Below are positions 44,746 through 55,369 of a stretch of 64,000 nt of DNA, one piece after another. The notes under the pieces were generated by a model that saw nothing but the letters and a program-made list of their open reading frames with translations, did no database searches and was not told where the DNA came from. A program made the translations under genes and the position numbers. Source of the DNA: an uncultured Geobacter sp. (GTDB lineage: Bacteria; Desulfobacterota; Desulfuromonadia; Geobacterales; Geobacteraceae); contig CAIYDQ010000136.1 in the NCBI GenBank assembly GCA_903925075.1, forward strand, positions 24,215 to 88,214, in the 5' to 3' direction. Numbering within the stretch: position 1 is the first letter of the stretch; each line of letters opens with the position of its first letter.

Positions 44746-44778
44746 GGGCATCCCTCGTTTCTTATTGAAGATTTTTCA

Positions 44779-44807
44779 ACTATACGCGCATCGTCCGGGG
44801 CGTTCAA
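44779..44807 (-). promoter_or_regulatory. Sigma70-type promoter for the flavoprotein gene
   Basis: On the - strand TTGAAC, a 17-base spacer and TATAGT precede the start codon by about 33 bases. Confidence 0.62.
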
Positions 44808-44841
44808 AGAAAATCAACTAAAGCTGATTGCGCCGCGCCCC

Positions 44842-44869
44842 TTGGCAAACGCGGCAGTTAGTGTACAAT
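44842..44869 (+). promoter_or_regulatory. Sigma70-type promoter for the second YtxH gene
   Basis: TTGGCA, a 16-base spacer and TACAAT sit about 45 bases before ATG 44914. It is divergent from the promoter at 44779. Confidence 0.6.
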
Positions 44870-44913
44870 TGGCCAGTCGAAATCACTAAACTGACGGGAA
44901 AAGGAGGATGGTT

Positions 44914-45273
44914 ATGTCAGAAAGGGAAAACAACACGGCAACGGTCGGCGCGCTCATGCTGCTGGCGGGCGGCATCATCGGCGCAGGACTCGCGCTCATG
45001 TACGCACCGCAAAGCGGCGCGAAAACCCGCAAGGATCTGGTGAAATACGGCAAGAAGGCGCGCCGCAGGACCCAGGAGGCGGTGGAGGTCGTGGAGGACT
45101 TCACCGAACAGGTGACCGACATGGCGGAGCTGGTGGGCGAGCGCGCCTCCGAAATCCTCGAGAAAGGCAAGGACATGGCTTACGGCGCCAAGAAAGGGCT
45201 GCTGAAGGCGATCCAGGAGGGCGAGGCGCGCCTGGAGAAAGAGCGGTCGCGGTTGTCGAAGCTGATAGGGTAG
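44914..45273 (+). CDS. YtxH-domain protein (second)
   Basis: ATG 44914 is spaced correctly from AAAAGGAGG, giving 119 residues. A hydrophobic helix (VGALMLLAGGIIGAGLALMYAP) at about 10-32 is followed by QSGAKTRKDL and a long charged, probably coiled-coil tail to the end. This is the YtxH pattern, longer than the copy at 40070. A general-stress role is known for some relatives, with no enzymatic function. It is convergent with the DUF3047 gene, six bases apart. Confidence 0.82.
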   Translation: MSERENNTATVGALMLLAGGIIGAGLALMYAPQSGAKTRKDLVKYGKKARRRTQEAVEVVEDFTEQVTDMAELVGERASEILEKGKDMAYGAKKGLLKAIQEGEARLEKERSRLSKLIG

Positions 45274-45279
45274 GGCGCT

Positions 45280-45909
45280 TTAAGGCGCGTGCAGCGTGAT
45301 GTCCCCGTACCAGGCGGTCGCCTCGTCCTGAGTGTCGTCCGTGTCGGTCATGATGGCAACCCCCCCCAACAGGGGGGGCTCTTCTCCGTAAATCCTCTTA
45401 TAGTCCTCGTAGATGTTGCGCTCTTCGCTCACCCACTTGCCGGCTCCCTCGTCGCCGCTTTCCACCGCCACGATCACCGAGTTTTTCGTATAGGGGCTGG
45501 GCGCCTCGCTCCCCTTGGGCATCTTGGCGGCCCAGACGTAGTTGATCGCCCGCATCCTCCAGAAAAAGGTGCGCGGGAACAGCACGTAGACCCGGGCGGC
45601 GAAGTCGTCGCCGCTCTTTTGCTTGATGTCCTCCCGCTTCAGCACGTGGTCGATGCGCCAGCTCCAGGTGATCTTCGGGTACTTGTGGACGTCTATGGAA
45701 AGCTTCTTGATCTTGCCGGAGGCGGCCTTGACGCTGTGCGCCTTCAGCGCGCCGTCCTCAAGCGTATAGCTGGTGCTCCCCTTGATGGTCTTGTCGGTCC
45801 AACCGGAGAGGTCGGAGGCGCTGAAACGCGCGACGGGGATCTCGGCGGACGGGGCGCCGACGCCGACGCCGGCGGCGAGCATGGCTGCGATCATCAACTG
45901 GTTCAGCAT
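45280..45909 (-). CDS. DUF3047-family exported protein
   Basis: The 209-residue protein has a short N-terminal hydrophobic stretch (LMIAAMLAAGVGVGAPSAE, probable signal peptide). A beta-rich DUF3047 domain follows, recognisable by KYPKITWSWRIDHVLKRED, FAARVYVLFPR, NYVWAA and DTDDTQDEATAWYGDI. Family function is unknown; a carbohydrate-binding-like jelly roll in the periplasm is plausible. It follows purC by 18 bases on the same strand and is likely co-transcribed. Confidence 0.82.
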   Translation of the reverse strand: MLNQLMIAAMLAAGVGVGAPSAEIPVARFSASDLSGWTDKTIKGSTSYTLEDGALKAHSVKAASGKIKKLSIDVHKYPKITWSWRIDHVLKREDIKQKSGDDFAARVYVLFPRTFFWRMRAINYVWAAKMPKGSEAPSPYTKNSVIVAVESGDEGAGKWVSEERNIYEDYKRIYGEEPPLLGGVAIMTDTDDTQDEATAWYGDITLHAP

Positions 45910-45927
45910 GGTTACTCCGAAGTTAAG

Positions 45928-46818
45928 TTAAATCCCCTTGCCGGTCAGCTTGACCAGCGCCTCCATGTACTTTTCCGCGGTCTTGGCGACGATCTCCTCG
46001 GGCAAGGGGGGCGCGGGCGCGGTCTTGCCCCAGTCCAGCGTCTCCAGGTAGTCCCTCAGGAACTGCTTGTCGAAGGAGGGTTGCGGTCCCCCCGGCTGGT
46101 AGCTCTCCTTGGGCCAGAAGCGGCTGGAGTCGGGGGTCATGCACTCGTCGATGATGATCAGCTCGCCCTGGTAGATGCCGTACTCGAACTTGGTGTCGGC
46201 GATGATGATCCCCTTCTGGTCGGCGATGCCGCGCGCCTTCTCGTAGATCGCCAGCGTCACCTCACGCACCCGCTGGGCGATCTCCGCCCCGCAGATCTCG
46301 CTCATGGTCTCGAAGGAGATGTTCTCGTCGTGGGTGCCGAGCTCCGCCTTGGTCGAGGGGGTGAAGATCGGCTCGGGGAGGCGATCCGACTCCTTGAGCC
46401 CCGCGGGGAGCTTGATGCCGCAGATGGCGCCGGTCTGCTGGTAATCCTTCCACCCCGAGCCGGAGAGGTAGCCGCGCACGATGCACTCGGCCGCCAGCGG
46501 GGCGGCTTTCTTCACCAGCATGGAGCGCCCGGCCAGGGTTTCCGCGTAGGGTTGGCACTCCTTGGGGAAGTCGGCGACGTCGGTGGAGATGATGTGGTTT
46601 TTGATGATCCCTTCCATCTCGCGGAACCAATAGGCGGAGATCTGGGTCAGCACGTACCCCTTGTTGGGGATCGCTTCGTTCATGATCACGTCGAAGGCGG
46701 AGATCCTGTCCGTGGTGACGATGAGCAGCGTGTCGCCGAGGTCGTAGATGTCGCGCACCTTGCCGCGGGCGGCCAGTTTCAGGTCGGGAAAATCCGTGGT
46801 AAGCACCAGTTTGGTCAT
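45928..46818 (-). CDS. purC: Phosphoribosylaminoimidazole-succinocarboxamide synthase (SAICAR synthetase)
   Basis: The true start is Met 46818 ([10 protein letters not shown]) with AAAGGAGAAAG upstream; the track's 46872 is too long. The 296-residue length is that of the longer bacterial/eukaryote-like PurC form. Motifs: [25 protein letters not shown] near 20, [16 protein letters not shown] near 115, IADTKFEYG near 195 and [13 protein letters not shown] near 215. It condenses CAIR with aspartate using ATP in purine biosynthesis. No other pur genes are adjacent. Confidence 0.95.
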   Translation of the reverse strand: MTKLVLTTDFPDLKLAARGKVRDIYDLGDTLLIVTTDRISAFDVIMNEAIPNKGYVLTQISAYWFREMEGIIKNHIISTDVADFPKECQPYAETLAGRSMLVKKAAPLAAECIVRGYLSGSGWKDYQQTGAICGIKLPAGLKESDRLPEPIFTPSTKAELGTHDENISFETMSEICGAEIAQRVREVTLAIYEKARGIADQKGIIIADTKFEYGIYQGELIIIDECMTPDSSRFWPKESYQPGGPQPSFDKQFLRDYLETLDWGKTAPAPPLPEEIVAKTAEKYMEALVKLTGKGI

Positions 46819-46973
46819 CTGCTTTCTCCTTTGTTGAATGGCATGGGGAGTGCTTGTAGCTTCAAAAAACAACCGTTAAAAGTGAAAGGTGAAGAGCGCT
46901 CCTGCACCCTCCACCTCGCACTGCATTGTCGACGACTTCAGGGAAGGCCGCCTTCCCTTGACGTATGGCGCCT

Positions 46974-48551
46974 TTACTCGCTCAAAATCGCCGGGTTGAT
47001 CTCGATCTTGGCCTTTGCCTTCAGCTCTTTGAGCCAGGCGTCCTGCGCCTCCTGCTGCTTTTTCGGCAAGAGGCTCTGTCTGATCTTCTCCTTCTCGGTG
47101 GCAAGCGCCGTGGTCGGTGCTTCGCTGCGCGACTTCAGCTTCACCGCGTACCAGCGCTCTCCGACCTTGACCGCCTTCTTGGCCACCGGATCCGCCGGGG
47201 TCAGGGTGAAGGCCAGGTCCATGAGCTCGGCGGAGGCGCCGATCACCGGGACGGCGCCGGTCGCCGAGTAGCCGAAGCTGCCGGTCTCCTTGAGCGCCGC
47301 CGTCCCTTTGGCCAACTGGGGGAGCGCCTCTTCGGCCTTTTTCTTGGCAAGCTCGGCCGCCTTCACGGTCAGCACCTTCTGCTCGACCGCGCCCCTGATC
47401 TGGGCCAGCGGCGGCACCACCGCCGGTTTCCTCTCGGCGACCTTCAAGAGGTAGATCCCCTTGGCCGTTTCCACCGGGCCTCCCAACTCGCCCTGCTTCA
47501 AGGTGAAGGCGCGGGTAAGGAGCTCTTTCTCGCCGGCGAGGTCAGCCGCCGGGGACTGTTCGGTGAAGAGCGGACTCTTCTGCACCTTGCCGCCGATGGC
47601 CGCCGCGGCGGCGTTGAGGTCGCCCTGAGCACGGAACTTGTTGACCGCGTCGGCCGCCTGCTCGTAGGCTTCCTTTGCCGCCTTCTGCTTCAGGGCGTCG
47701 GCGGTCGCCTTCTCCTTTACCTCGGCGAAGGGGAGTATACCGCCCTTGCCCTGGTAACGGTCGATGTTCTTCTGGTAGTAGGTCTGCGCCTCTTCCGGGG
47801 TCACGCTCAGTTTGGAGGCGAACTGGGCCGGGCTCACCAGCGCGTATTCGATGCTGATCTGCTCCGGCGTCTTGAATTCGGCCTGGTGATCCTGCAGATA
47901 GGAGGTCAGGTCCTGATCGGTGAGCTTGATGCTCCCGCGCACCTCGGCCGCGGAGAAGGAGACGAATTCCAGGTTGACCTTGTCATTTTGCTTCTTGAAG
48001 GCCTGCAACACCTCCTGATCGGAAACCTTGGCTTCGTCCTTCACCTTGTTGCGCGCCTTTTGCACCAGGAGATCTTCCTCCTGCGCCTGCTCGAAGTCGG
48101 CCGGCGTCATTCTGTTCATCTTCAGGGTCTGCTGGTATTGATTGAAGTCGAAGGTGCCGTCTTTTTGGAAGGCGGGCACCTTGGCGATCTCGGCCGCCAC
48201 CTCGTCCTTGGTGACCTTGATCCCCTGCCGCTTGGCCTCCTTGCGGATCAGCAGGTTGTCGATCAGGCCGTCGATGGTCAACTTCTTGATCCCCATGGCC
48301 TTTTCCAGCTCGGGCGAGAGCGAGCGGCCGTAGATCTGCTCGTAGACGGAGCGCGTGCGGTAGTAGCTTTTCTGGTAATCGTCGAGGCTGATCTTGGTCC
48401 CGTCCACCATGGCCGCGAAGCCGCTCGGGCCGCTGGTCTTGTCGCCCCTGCCCCAGACCAGGAAGATGGTCCCTATGAAAGAAAGTACGATGATGCCGAA
48501 GACTATCTTGATCAAGATCGATTGTTTGTACTTCCTCATTATGCCAAGCAT
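46974..48551 (-). CDS. Membrane-anchored peptidyl-prolyl isomerase/chaperone (PpiD/SurA-N type)
   Basis: The start MLGIMRKYKQ (48551) has AAAGGAG upstream; the longer track ORF is not supported. 525 residues: one N-terminal membrane anchor (SILIKIVFGIIVLSFIGTIFLVWG, about 10-33), a SurA-N-like helical domain (about 45-260) with VDGTKISLDDYQ, and a parvulin-like region (about 240-365), followed by a second related module. The PPIase motifs are weak (FAEVKEKATADALKQ, LGGPVETAKGIYLLKV), so chaperone activity may dominate. PpiD proteins hold emerging secretory proteins at the inner membrane. It is divergent from mreB. Confidence 0.87.
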   Translation of the reverse strand: MLGIMRKYKQSILIKIVFGIIVLSFIGTIFLVWGRGDKTSGPSGFAAMVDGTKISLDDYQKSYYRTRSVYEQIYGRSLSPELEKAMGIKKLTIDGLIDNLLIRKEAKRQGIKVTKDEVAAEIAKVPAFQKDGTFDFNQYQQTLKMNRMTPADFEQAQEEDLLVQKARNKVKDEAKVSDQEVLQAFKKQNDKVNLEFVSFSAAEVRGSIKLTDQDLTSYLQDHQAEFKTPEQISIEYALVSPAQFASKLSVTPEEAQTYYQKNIDRYQGKGGILPFAEVKEKATADALKQKAAKEAYEQAADAVNKFRAQGDLNAAAAAIGGKVQKSPLFTEQSPAADLAGEKELLTRAFTLKQGELGGPVETAKGIYLLKVAERKPAVVPPLAQIRGAVEQKVLTVKAAELAKKKAEEALPQLAKGTAALKETGSFGYSATGAVPVIGASAELMDLAFTLTPADPVAKKAVKVGERWYAVKLKSRSEAPTTALATEKEKIRQSLLPKKQQEAQDAWLKELKAKAKIEINPAILSE

Positions 48552-48703
48552 TACGTTTCGACTCCTTTGTACGACAAGTATGGATGATGCTTCTAAGGAA
48601 GGATTGCGAATTCTAATATACTTTGCCGGCAAAAGCAACAGTAGAATGAAGGCGCCATTCCCCCCTGTTGAATAGATGCAATGGCAATCTTGGGGTTTTC
48701 TTG

Positions 48704-48732
48704 TTGCAAGGGTGCGGACCTTTTGCTATATT
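48704..48732 (+). promoter_or_regulatory. Sigma70-type promoter for mreB
   Basis: TTGCAA, a 17-base spacer and TATATT, about 52 bases before the mreB start; an AAAGGAG ribosome site follows. Confidence 0.6.
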
Positions 48733-48768
48733 TAGCGCTTTGCTGGGAGGGTGCGACCCGCGGCATAA

Positions 48769-49827
<1,059 letters not shown>

Positions 49828-49900
49828 GCGCGCCGGCGGCAACCGGGGCCGCATGAGCTCTTCCGCCGGCATGCGCCCCCGGCAGCCCCAAGGAACCACC

Positions 49901-50923
49901 ATGACCGATGCTACCATCGACGTCGTCATTCCCGTCTGGAACAGACCCAACGACACCCGCAGCTGCCTGGTCAATCTGATCGACACCACCCCCGCTGCGC
50001 GCTTCATCATGTTCGACTCCGGCTCCGACCGCGAGACCGAAAAGCTTCTGCAGGAGTTCGCCGACGGCCTCGACGAGCGGGCGCTGCTCATGCGCGAGGA
50101 CCGGAACGTCGGCTTCGTTGCCGGGGCCAACCGCGGTTTCAGCCGCTCGGAGGCCCCCTATCTCGCCTTGGTGCGCAACACCACCCAAGTCCGCGCCGGC
50201 TGGCTGCAGCCGCTTTTGAGCTTCGCCTTGGCGCACCCGGAGGCGGGCATACTGCTCCCCTGCCTTTCTCCCGGCACGCCCGAGTGCCGCGGTCCCCGCG
50301 AGGTTTCCGCCGCCTCCTTCGCCGCCATGGTGATCACCCGGCCGCTCTATCTGGCGATCGGCGGCTTCGACGAGGGGATGGACGGGGGGCTTTGGTGCCT
50401 GAGGGATTACACCCGCCGCGCCTGCGCCAAGGGGTTTCTCAGCTTCCAGGTCCCCGGACCCGCGCTGAGCGTGCAGGAAGAAGCGCAACTGGGCTCGCTC
50501 AAGCGGCGCCAGGAGAACCTGCAACGCACCCGGGCGCTGTTCAAGGAGCGCTGGGGCGAGGGGGGCGATTACCTGCTGCACGTCCCCAAGGGGGTCGATC
50601 TGGAGCTTTTGCGGCAGAAACTCGTCTGCCTGCTGCCGGGGGCCAGGCGCGGCGACAGCTATCAACTGCTGCTGCCGGCGGCGCTTTACAAGTCCGCGCT
50701 GCAGGCGGGGCTGGACCTCTGCCACGAGAACATCGGCCTGGTGCCGCTGCCGCGCCTGGCCGGAGACGGGGGGAGAAGGCGGGTATTCGAGCGCGTCGCC
50801 GCCGAGCATCCCGGCGCTCTCAGCGTGGCCGCCATCGACGGCATCCCTTTCCCCTGGAGCGACAGCTACCTCACCTTTACCCAGCTTTCCGAGAAGATCC
50901 GGCTTGGCTGCCTTTGCGCTTAA
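49901..50923 (+). CDS. Family 2-like glycosyltransferase
   Basis: I start at ATG 49901 (AAGGA upstream), giving 340 residues. The GT-A fold is suggested by [12 protein letters not shown] at the N-terminus, the nucleotide-sugar region [12 protein letters not shown] and [16 protein letters not shown] near 70, and [19 protein letters not shown] near 160. The usual DxD motif is not obvious, so catalysis is uncertain. It is 16 bases upstream of gmhA, suggesting a part in lipopolysaccharide core or heptose-containing glycan assembly. The C-terminal third is unfamiliar. Confidence 0.72.
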   Translation: MTDATIDVVIPVWNRPNDTRSCLVNLIDTTPAARFIMFDSGSDRETEKLLQEFADGLDERALLMREDRNVGFVAGANRGFSRSEAPYLALVRNTTQVRAGWLQPLLSFALAHPEAGILLPCLSPGTPECRGPREVSAASFAAMVITRPLYLAIGGFDEGMDGGLWCLRDYTRRACAKGFLSFQVPGPALSVQEEAQLGSLKRRQENLQRTRALFKERWGEGGDYLLHVPKGVDLELLRQKLVCLLPGARRGDSYQLLLPAALYKSALQAGLDLCHENIGLVPLPRLAGDGGRRRVFERVAAEHPGALSVAAIDGIPFPWSDSYLTFTQLSEKIRLGCLCA

Positions 50924-50939
50924 TTTCCCAGGAGGTTTG

Positions 50940-51518
50940 ATGAGAGAAGAGATCAGTGCGCAGATATGGAGCCACTGCCAGGTGATGGCGGATCTCGACC
51001 GGGAGCTGACCCCGGCGATAGAGAGCGCCGTAACCCTCCTGGCGGCCGCCTTTGCCGACGGCAAGAAATTGCTGGTGATGGGCAACGGCGGCTCGGCGGC
51101 CGACGCCCAGCACTTCGCCGCCGAGATCGTCGGCCGCTTCAAGCTGGAGCGGCGCGCGCTGCCCGCCATCGCCCTCACCACGGACAGCTCGATCCTGACC
51201 GCCGTCGGCAACGATTACGGCTTCGACAGCATCTTCTCGCGCCAGGTCGAGGCGCACGCCGCGGCCGGCGACGTGGTGGTGGGCATCTCCACCAGCGGCA
51301 ATTCGCCCAACGTGCAGGCCGCGCTGGCCGCCGCCGCCGCGCTCGGCTGCCGCACCGTGGCGCTCTTGGGCCGCGACGGCGGCAGCATCAAGGAGCTGGC
51401 CGAGCTCCCGTTGGTGGTGCCGAGCTTCGACACGCCGCGCATCCAGGAAGGGCACATCGCCATCATCCACATCGTCTGCGACCTCTTGGAGAAGACGCTC
51501 TTCTCCCCGGCCGCGTAA
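50940..51518 (+). CDS. gmhA: Phosphoheptose isomerase
   Basis: ATG 50940 follows AGGAGGTTTG; the track's start at 50904 is too long. The 192-residue SIS-domain protein has [21 protein letters not shown] near 45, [17 protein letters not shown] near 80, [11 protein letters not shown] near 115 and the C-terminal [15 protein letters not shown]. It converts sedoheptulose 7-phosphate to D-glycero-D-manno-heptose 7-phosphate, the first step to ADP-heptose for LPS core. gmhB follows 21 bases downstream. Confidence 0.95.
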   Translation: MREEISAQIWSHCQVMADLDRELTPAIESAVTLLAAAFADGKKLLVMGNGGSAADAQHFAAEIVGRFKLERRALPAIALTTDSSILTAVGNDYGFDSIFSRQVEAHAAAGDVVVGISTSGNSPNVQAALAAAAALGCRTVALLGRDGGSIKELAELPLVVPSFDTPRIQEGHIAIIHIVCDLLEKTLFSPAA

Positions 51519-51539
51519 CTCTGCAAGGAGACCCGGGAC

Positions 51540-52106
51540 ATGGGCAAGCGTAAGGCCGTATTCCTCGACCGGGACGGCACCATCAACGTCGAGGTGCAGT
51601 ACCTGAACGCGGTGGCCGATTTCCAATTCATCCCGGGGGTTCCCCGGGCCCTGCAGCGCCTGAAAGAGGCCGGCTTCCTGCTGGTGGTGGTCACCAACCA
51701 GTCGGGGATCGGCCGCGGCTACTACGACGAAGCGGCGCTTGAGGCTGTCCACGAGCATATGCACGCCGAGCTGGCGCAAGCCGGCGCCGCCATCGACGCC
51801 TGCTACTTCTGTCCGCACCACCCGGAACATGCGCTGGGCGACTACCGGCAGGAGTGCGCTTGCCGAAAACCTCTGCCGGGGATGCTGCAGCAGGCGGCCC
51901 TGGATCTGGACATCGACCTGGCCGCCTCTTTCATGGTCGGCGATAAGCTTGCCGACGTCGAGGCCGGCATCAACGCCGGCTGCACCCCGCTCATGGTCCT
52001 CACCGGCTACGGCAGCGCCCATCTGCCGCGCTGTCCGGCCGGGGTGCAGGTCTGTCCCGATCTTCCCGCCGCAGTCGAAGCGATCCTGGCGCTGGCCGGC
52101 CTTTAG
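51540..52106 (+). CDS. gmhB: D-glycero-beta-D-manno-heptose-1,7-bisphosphate 7-phosphatase
   Basis: The 188-residue HAD phosphatase has the nucleophile motif FLDRDGTINVEV near 10, VVTNQSGIGRGYY near 50, the zinc-site loop CYFCPHHPEHALGDYRQECACRKP (about 87-112) and MVGDKLADVEAGINAG near 133. It removes the 7-phosphate in ADP-heptose synthesis, directly following gmhA function. The order gmhA-gmhB without hldE indicates that the kinase/adenylyltransferase gene is elsewhere. Confidence 0.95.
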   Translation: MGKRKAVFLDRDGTINVEVQYLNAVADFQFIPGVPRALQRLKEAGFLLVVVTNQSGIGRGYYDEAALEAVHEHMHAELAQAGAAIDACYFCPHHPEHALGDYRQECACRKPLPGMLQQAALDLDIDLAASFMVGDKLADVEAGINAGCTPLMVLTGYGSAHLPRCPAGVQVCPDLPAAVEAILALAGL

Positions 52107-52134
52107 CGATCCCATCCGATTCAAGGAGCGATTC

Positions 52135-54375
52135 ATGGAGCCCTTCCACCAGATATTCCCCGATGCCCCCGATCCCGTGCAGACGCTCACCTTGCCGAAA
52201 AAAACCGGGACCATTCCCAAGGGAACCTACGGTTTCATCGAGTGCTATTGCACCGATCCCGGCTGCGACTGCCGTCGCGTGCTGGTGCTGGTGCTCGACC
52301 TGAAGATGAAACAAAAGGCCGCCATCTCCTTCGGCTTCGACCAAACCGGTCCCATGGACGGACCCTATCTGGAGCATATGAGGCCCCAACCGGGCTATGC
52401 CCCGGAATTGCTGGACCTTTTCGTGGAGGCGCTCAACGACGGCCCGCAGTGGCCGGAGCGCATCTATCGGCAGTATCGGGCCGTGCGCGAAATGGCGGAC
52501 GGAAAAGCCTATCGGGGCAAGGCCTTTCCCAAGCCGGGAAAGCTCGTCTATCGCGCCTCGCCCGCTCCCGAGCTGGACGCCTTGCTGGCGGAGTCGCTCG
52601 CCGGGCTGATCGCTTCCGGGCGCCGTGAATCGGCGCCGGCGCCGCGCAAGCGAGGCGCCTCCGGCCGGCCTGCCGCCGCCAAAGGGCGCGCGCAGGGAGA
52701 GTCCGCCGGCGCCGCGGCGCAGGGGATGGCCTTGTTGCTGAAGCGCTACCTCAAGCTGGGGAACTCCCTGTCGGGCGGGGAGCACGCGGCGTTGCAGGAC
52801 GATCTCCGGCAGTGCCTGCAGGGGAACGAATTGGCGGGCGAGGAACTGGCTGCGCTCCTGCCGGCGCTCTGCCAGCAATCGCCGGAGGACGACGAGCGCA
52901 TCGACGCGGCCCTGCGGCTGCTGTTCGACACCCTGGATACCCTGCGCCTCGACCTGGAGCGCCGCCGTCCCGCCGCCCAGCGGCAGATGGAAAGGTTGCA
53001 GGGCGCGCTGGCGAGGCACGTCTTTCTGGAGAACGAGGACCTGGACCTGTGCGCCGCGGTCTCCCACATCCTCTTGCAGAGCCGGGTCGAGATCCTCCCC
53101 GTGCTGCGGGAGGCCAACAGCCGGATGATGAGGGCCGGCGCCGCCAGAGCCGATTTGCAGGACGAGCCGGGCGAGGAGATGATGGCCGGCATCGCCAGAA
53201 GCCTGGAATCGATGGGATTGGACTCTCCCTTCGAAGGGGTGGAGGCGCTCTTGCAACTGTTCGCGCTCAACGAGCCGGAGGTGCAGACGGCGCTGATAGC
53301 GGAGATGCTCGGGGCGGAAAACCCTCTGTTGCGGGAGATCTCGGCGCTGATGCTCTTTCATCCCGACGCCGAGGTGCGCCTGGGCGTGTCGCGGCTGCTG
53401 CCGGGACTGGAAGGAAGCAGCATCGCACCGGCGACCCTCAGACGGCTGATCGTTTCCCGCAACTGGTTTCCCGAAGAGATCAGAAAGAACGTCGATCAAG
53501 CGATCACCGCCGCCCGCAAGGCGCGGGTCGAGTGCGCCCCGCTTGTGAAAGCCGCCGCTGTGACCGTGCACGGCTCCGGCATCGACGGCACCGGCGCCCA
53601 GTCCTTTCAAGTCATCGTGCCCGACGGCAAGGGCTTCCTCAGTTGCTCGATCCTCCTCAAGCAGGGGGTGGGGGTGACCGATGCCTTCGTGGTGCCGCTG
53701 GCCAACAAGCGCGAGCTGAACGGTTTTCTCGCCATGCTGAAGGAAGAGGCGGCCTTCCTGGAGAGCACCCCGGAGCATCTCGACCTGCGGGTTTGCCAGG
53801 CGCTGGCAGATGGAGTCCGTCAGGGGAGGGCGCCCAGCTATTGGCTGGTGCGGATCGCCGAGCTGCTTGGTTGTGACCGCTGGCAGGCAGCCGGTTTCGA
53901 CCCGAGCCGGGAACTGGAGCAGTTGCGGGCGCAGATCGCCTCGCTTTTCCCGAAACTGCTGGACGAGCGCGAGCGCCTGTCCGCTCTTGAGGATTCGGCC
54001 GACTGGCAGGTGTGCGAGCCGATGTTCTCCTCCTGGTTCGAAGACGACGACCTGCTCGACCGGGAAATCAAGGCGTCGCTGGGCAAGCGCAAGACGCTCG
54101 ACCAGGGCGCCGCGGTGGAGCGGATTCGAAGCGTGGTGTTGGAAGGGCGGCGCGCCGTCTGGCTGGAGCGGCTGGTTTTGACCACCTTGCTGCTCAAATC
54201 GTCCAGAAAGGCCCCGGTGCCGTGGTACCGGCTGTTCCACGTGGCACAGGCGGTAGCCGACGCCGGCACGCCTCTCAAGGAGATCCCGTTGATGCTGGGG
54301 ATAGCGGAGCTGAGCTTCGTGGCCTACCTCGAGCGCGCCCGCAGCGACGGCTCGGCGCAGCGGGCCGCCAGTTGA
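52135..54375 (+). CDS. Large protein of unknown function with N-terminal Cys motif
   Basis: The start at 52135 has AAGGAGCG upstream; the track's earlier start lies inside gmhB. 746 residues. Residues about 25-170 form a conserved-looking domain with a metal-site-like FIECYCTDPGCDCRRV. A low-complexity Ala/Arg/Pro linker (about 172-205) follows, then a long Leu-rich helical region (about 210-560) that looks like HEAT/ARM-type repeats. The C-terminal region (about 560-746) has several WxxxxCxxxF motifs. No signal peptide or membrane segment is present. I do not recognise a function; protein-protein scaffolding is a guess. Translation of the next gene is coupled (TTGA overlap). Confidence 0.72.
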   Translation: MEPFHQIFPDAPDPVQTLTLPKKTGTIPKGTYGFIECYCTDPGCDCRRVLVLVLDLKMKQKAAISFGFDQTGPMDGPYLEHMRPQPGYAPELLDLFVEALNDGPQWPERIYRQYRAVREMADGKAYRGKAFPKPGKLVYRASPAPELDALLAESLAGLIASGRRESAPAPRKRGASGRPAAAKGRAQGESAGAAAQGMALLLKRYLKLGNSLSGGEHAALQDDLRQCLQGNELAGEELAALLPALCQQSPEDDERIDAALRLLFDTLDTLRLDLERRRPAAQRQMERLQGALARHVFLENEDLDLCAAVSHILLQSRVEILPVLREANSRMMRAGAARADLQDEPGEEMMAGIARSLESMGLDSPFEGVEALLQLFALNEPEVQTALIAEMLGAENPLLREISALMLFHPDAEVRLGVSRLLPGLEGSSIAPATLRRLIVSRNWFPEEIRKNVDQAITAARKARVECAPLVKAAAVTVHGSGIDGTGAQSFQVIVPDGKGFLSCSILLKQGVGVTDAFVVPLANKRELNGFLAMLKEEAAFLESTPEHLDLRVCQALADGVRQGRAPSYWLVRIAELLGCDRWQAAGFDPSRELEQLRAQIASLFPKLLDERERLSALEDSADWQVCEPMFSSWFEDDDLLDREIKASLGKRKTLDQGAAVERIRSVVLEGRRAVWLERLVLTTLLLKSSRKAPVPWYRLFHVAQAVADAGTPLKEIPLMLGIAELSFVAYLERARSDGSAQRAAS

Positions 54376-55127
54376 TCGATCTTTCCCCGGCGGTTTTGGC
54401 GGTGCTGTTCGTTGCCGGAGCGCTCGCCGGTTTGATCGACGCCATAGCCGGCGGCGGGGGGCTGATCACCGTGCCGGTGCTGTTGGGCGTAGGTTTGCCG
54501 CCGCAATTCGCCCTGGGGACCAACAAGCTCCAGTCAACCTTCGGCTCGGCCAGCGCCATGTTCCATTTCGTGCGGGCCGGCGCCGTCGATCTGCGCCAGG
54601 CGCTGGCCGGGATCTGCTGGACCGCCGTCGGGGCTGGCATCGGCGCCTTCACGGTGCAGCAGATAGATCCCGGCTTTTTGAAGCGCTGCATCCCCTTCTT
54701 GCTCCTTGCCATTCTCTGCTACACCATCTTCACTCCCAAACTTGGCGCCGAAGAGGCGCGCCCGCGCCTGCCGAAAGCGGTTTTCTACGCCGTATTCGGC
54801 CTGCTGCTCGGTTTTTACGACGGCTTTCTGGGGCCCGGCACCGGCTCCTTCTGGGTGCTGGCGCTGATGCTCGGGCTGGGCTTCGACATGCGCAAGGGGA
54901 CCGGCTACACCAAGGTTTTCAACTTCGTCAGTAACGCCGTTTCGCTGGCGGTCTTCCTGGCGGGAGGGCATGTGCTGCTCTGGGCGGGGCTGGTCATGGG
55001 GGCGGGGCAGGCGCTCGGTGCCCGGGCGGGCGCGCGGCTGGTGATCCGCAAGGGGACGCGGTTCATCCGCCCGGTCTTCATCTGCTCGGTGCTGGCCGTG
55101 ACCGCGAAGCTGTTCTACGACCGGTAA
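54372..55127 (+). CDS. TSUP-family permease (sulfite exporter TauE/SafE-like)
   Basis: The start is TTG 54372, overlapping the upstream TGA; this gives 251 residues. About seven to eight hydrophobic helices are visible, with the family's GLIDAIAGGGGLITVPVLL near 15 and the second-half repeat GFYDGFLGPGTGSFW near 145. These Gly-rich motifs identify the TSUP fold. TSUP proteins move sulfite, sulfonates or other small organic anions across the inner membrane. Substrate here is unknown. A TTG start with tight overlap suggests low expression tied to the upstream protein. Confidence 0.88.
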   Translation: MIDLSPAVLAVLFVAGALAGLIDAIAGGGGLITVPVLLGVGLPPQFALGTNKLQSTFGSASAMFHFVRAGAVDLRQALAGICWTAVGAGIGAFTVQQIDPGFLKRCIPFLLLAILCYTIFTPKLGAEEARPRLPKAVFYAVFGLLLGFYDGFLGPGTGSFWVLALMLGLGFDMRKGTGYTKVFNFVSNAVSLAVFLAGGHVLLWAGLVMGAGQALGARAGARLVIRKGTRFIRPVFICSVLAVTAKLFYDR

Positions 55128-55144
55128 AGATCTTTTTCGACTTG

Positions 55145-55164
55145 CTCGGATTTTCTCCGTGGCA
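55145..55164. repeat. Inverted copy of TGCCACGGAGAAAATCCGAG repeat
   Basis: CTCGGATTTTCTCCGTGGCA directly follows the TSUP gene. It is identical to the right arm of the hairpin at 57530-57549 and is the reverse complement of the element at 14795, apart from one base. Confidence 0.65.
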
Positions 55165-55300
55165 AGGGTCTTGGTTTCATCCCTCCAGTCTTGCCCCATT
55201 CAGCTTCCGCAGCTTCCGTAACAGCCGCTTCCTCCGCCAAGAGTCCTTCCGACGAACCACAGCTCCAAAAAAAAATGCGCATGCCTGCGAGCAAAAAAAG

Positions 55301-55327
55301 TTGCTTTCAGTAAAAGGGTGTTATAAT
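55301..55327 (+). promoter_or_regulatory. Possible promoter for the Cache-protein gene
   Basis: A perfect TATAAT with a TTGCTT 15 bases upstream (short spacer) lies about 45 bases before the start. A palindromic TGTTAATTAATAACA lies between it and the ribosome site and could be an operator. Confidence 0.5.
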
Positions 55328-55369
55328 GCAGAGTTGTTAATTAATAACACTTTAAAAAAGGAGTCTGGT

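Noticed and set aside
51739-52134. Upstream extension of the 746-residue protein
   Set aside because: It overlaps gmhB in another frame, whereas ATG 52135 has a good ribosome site.
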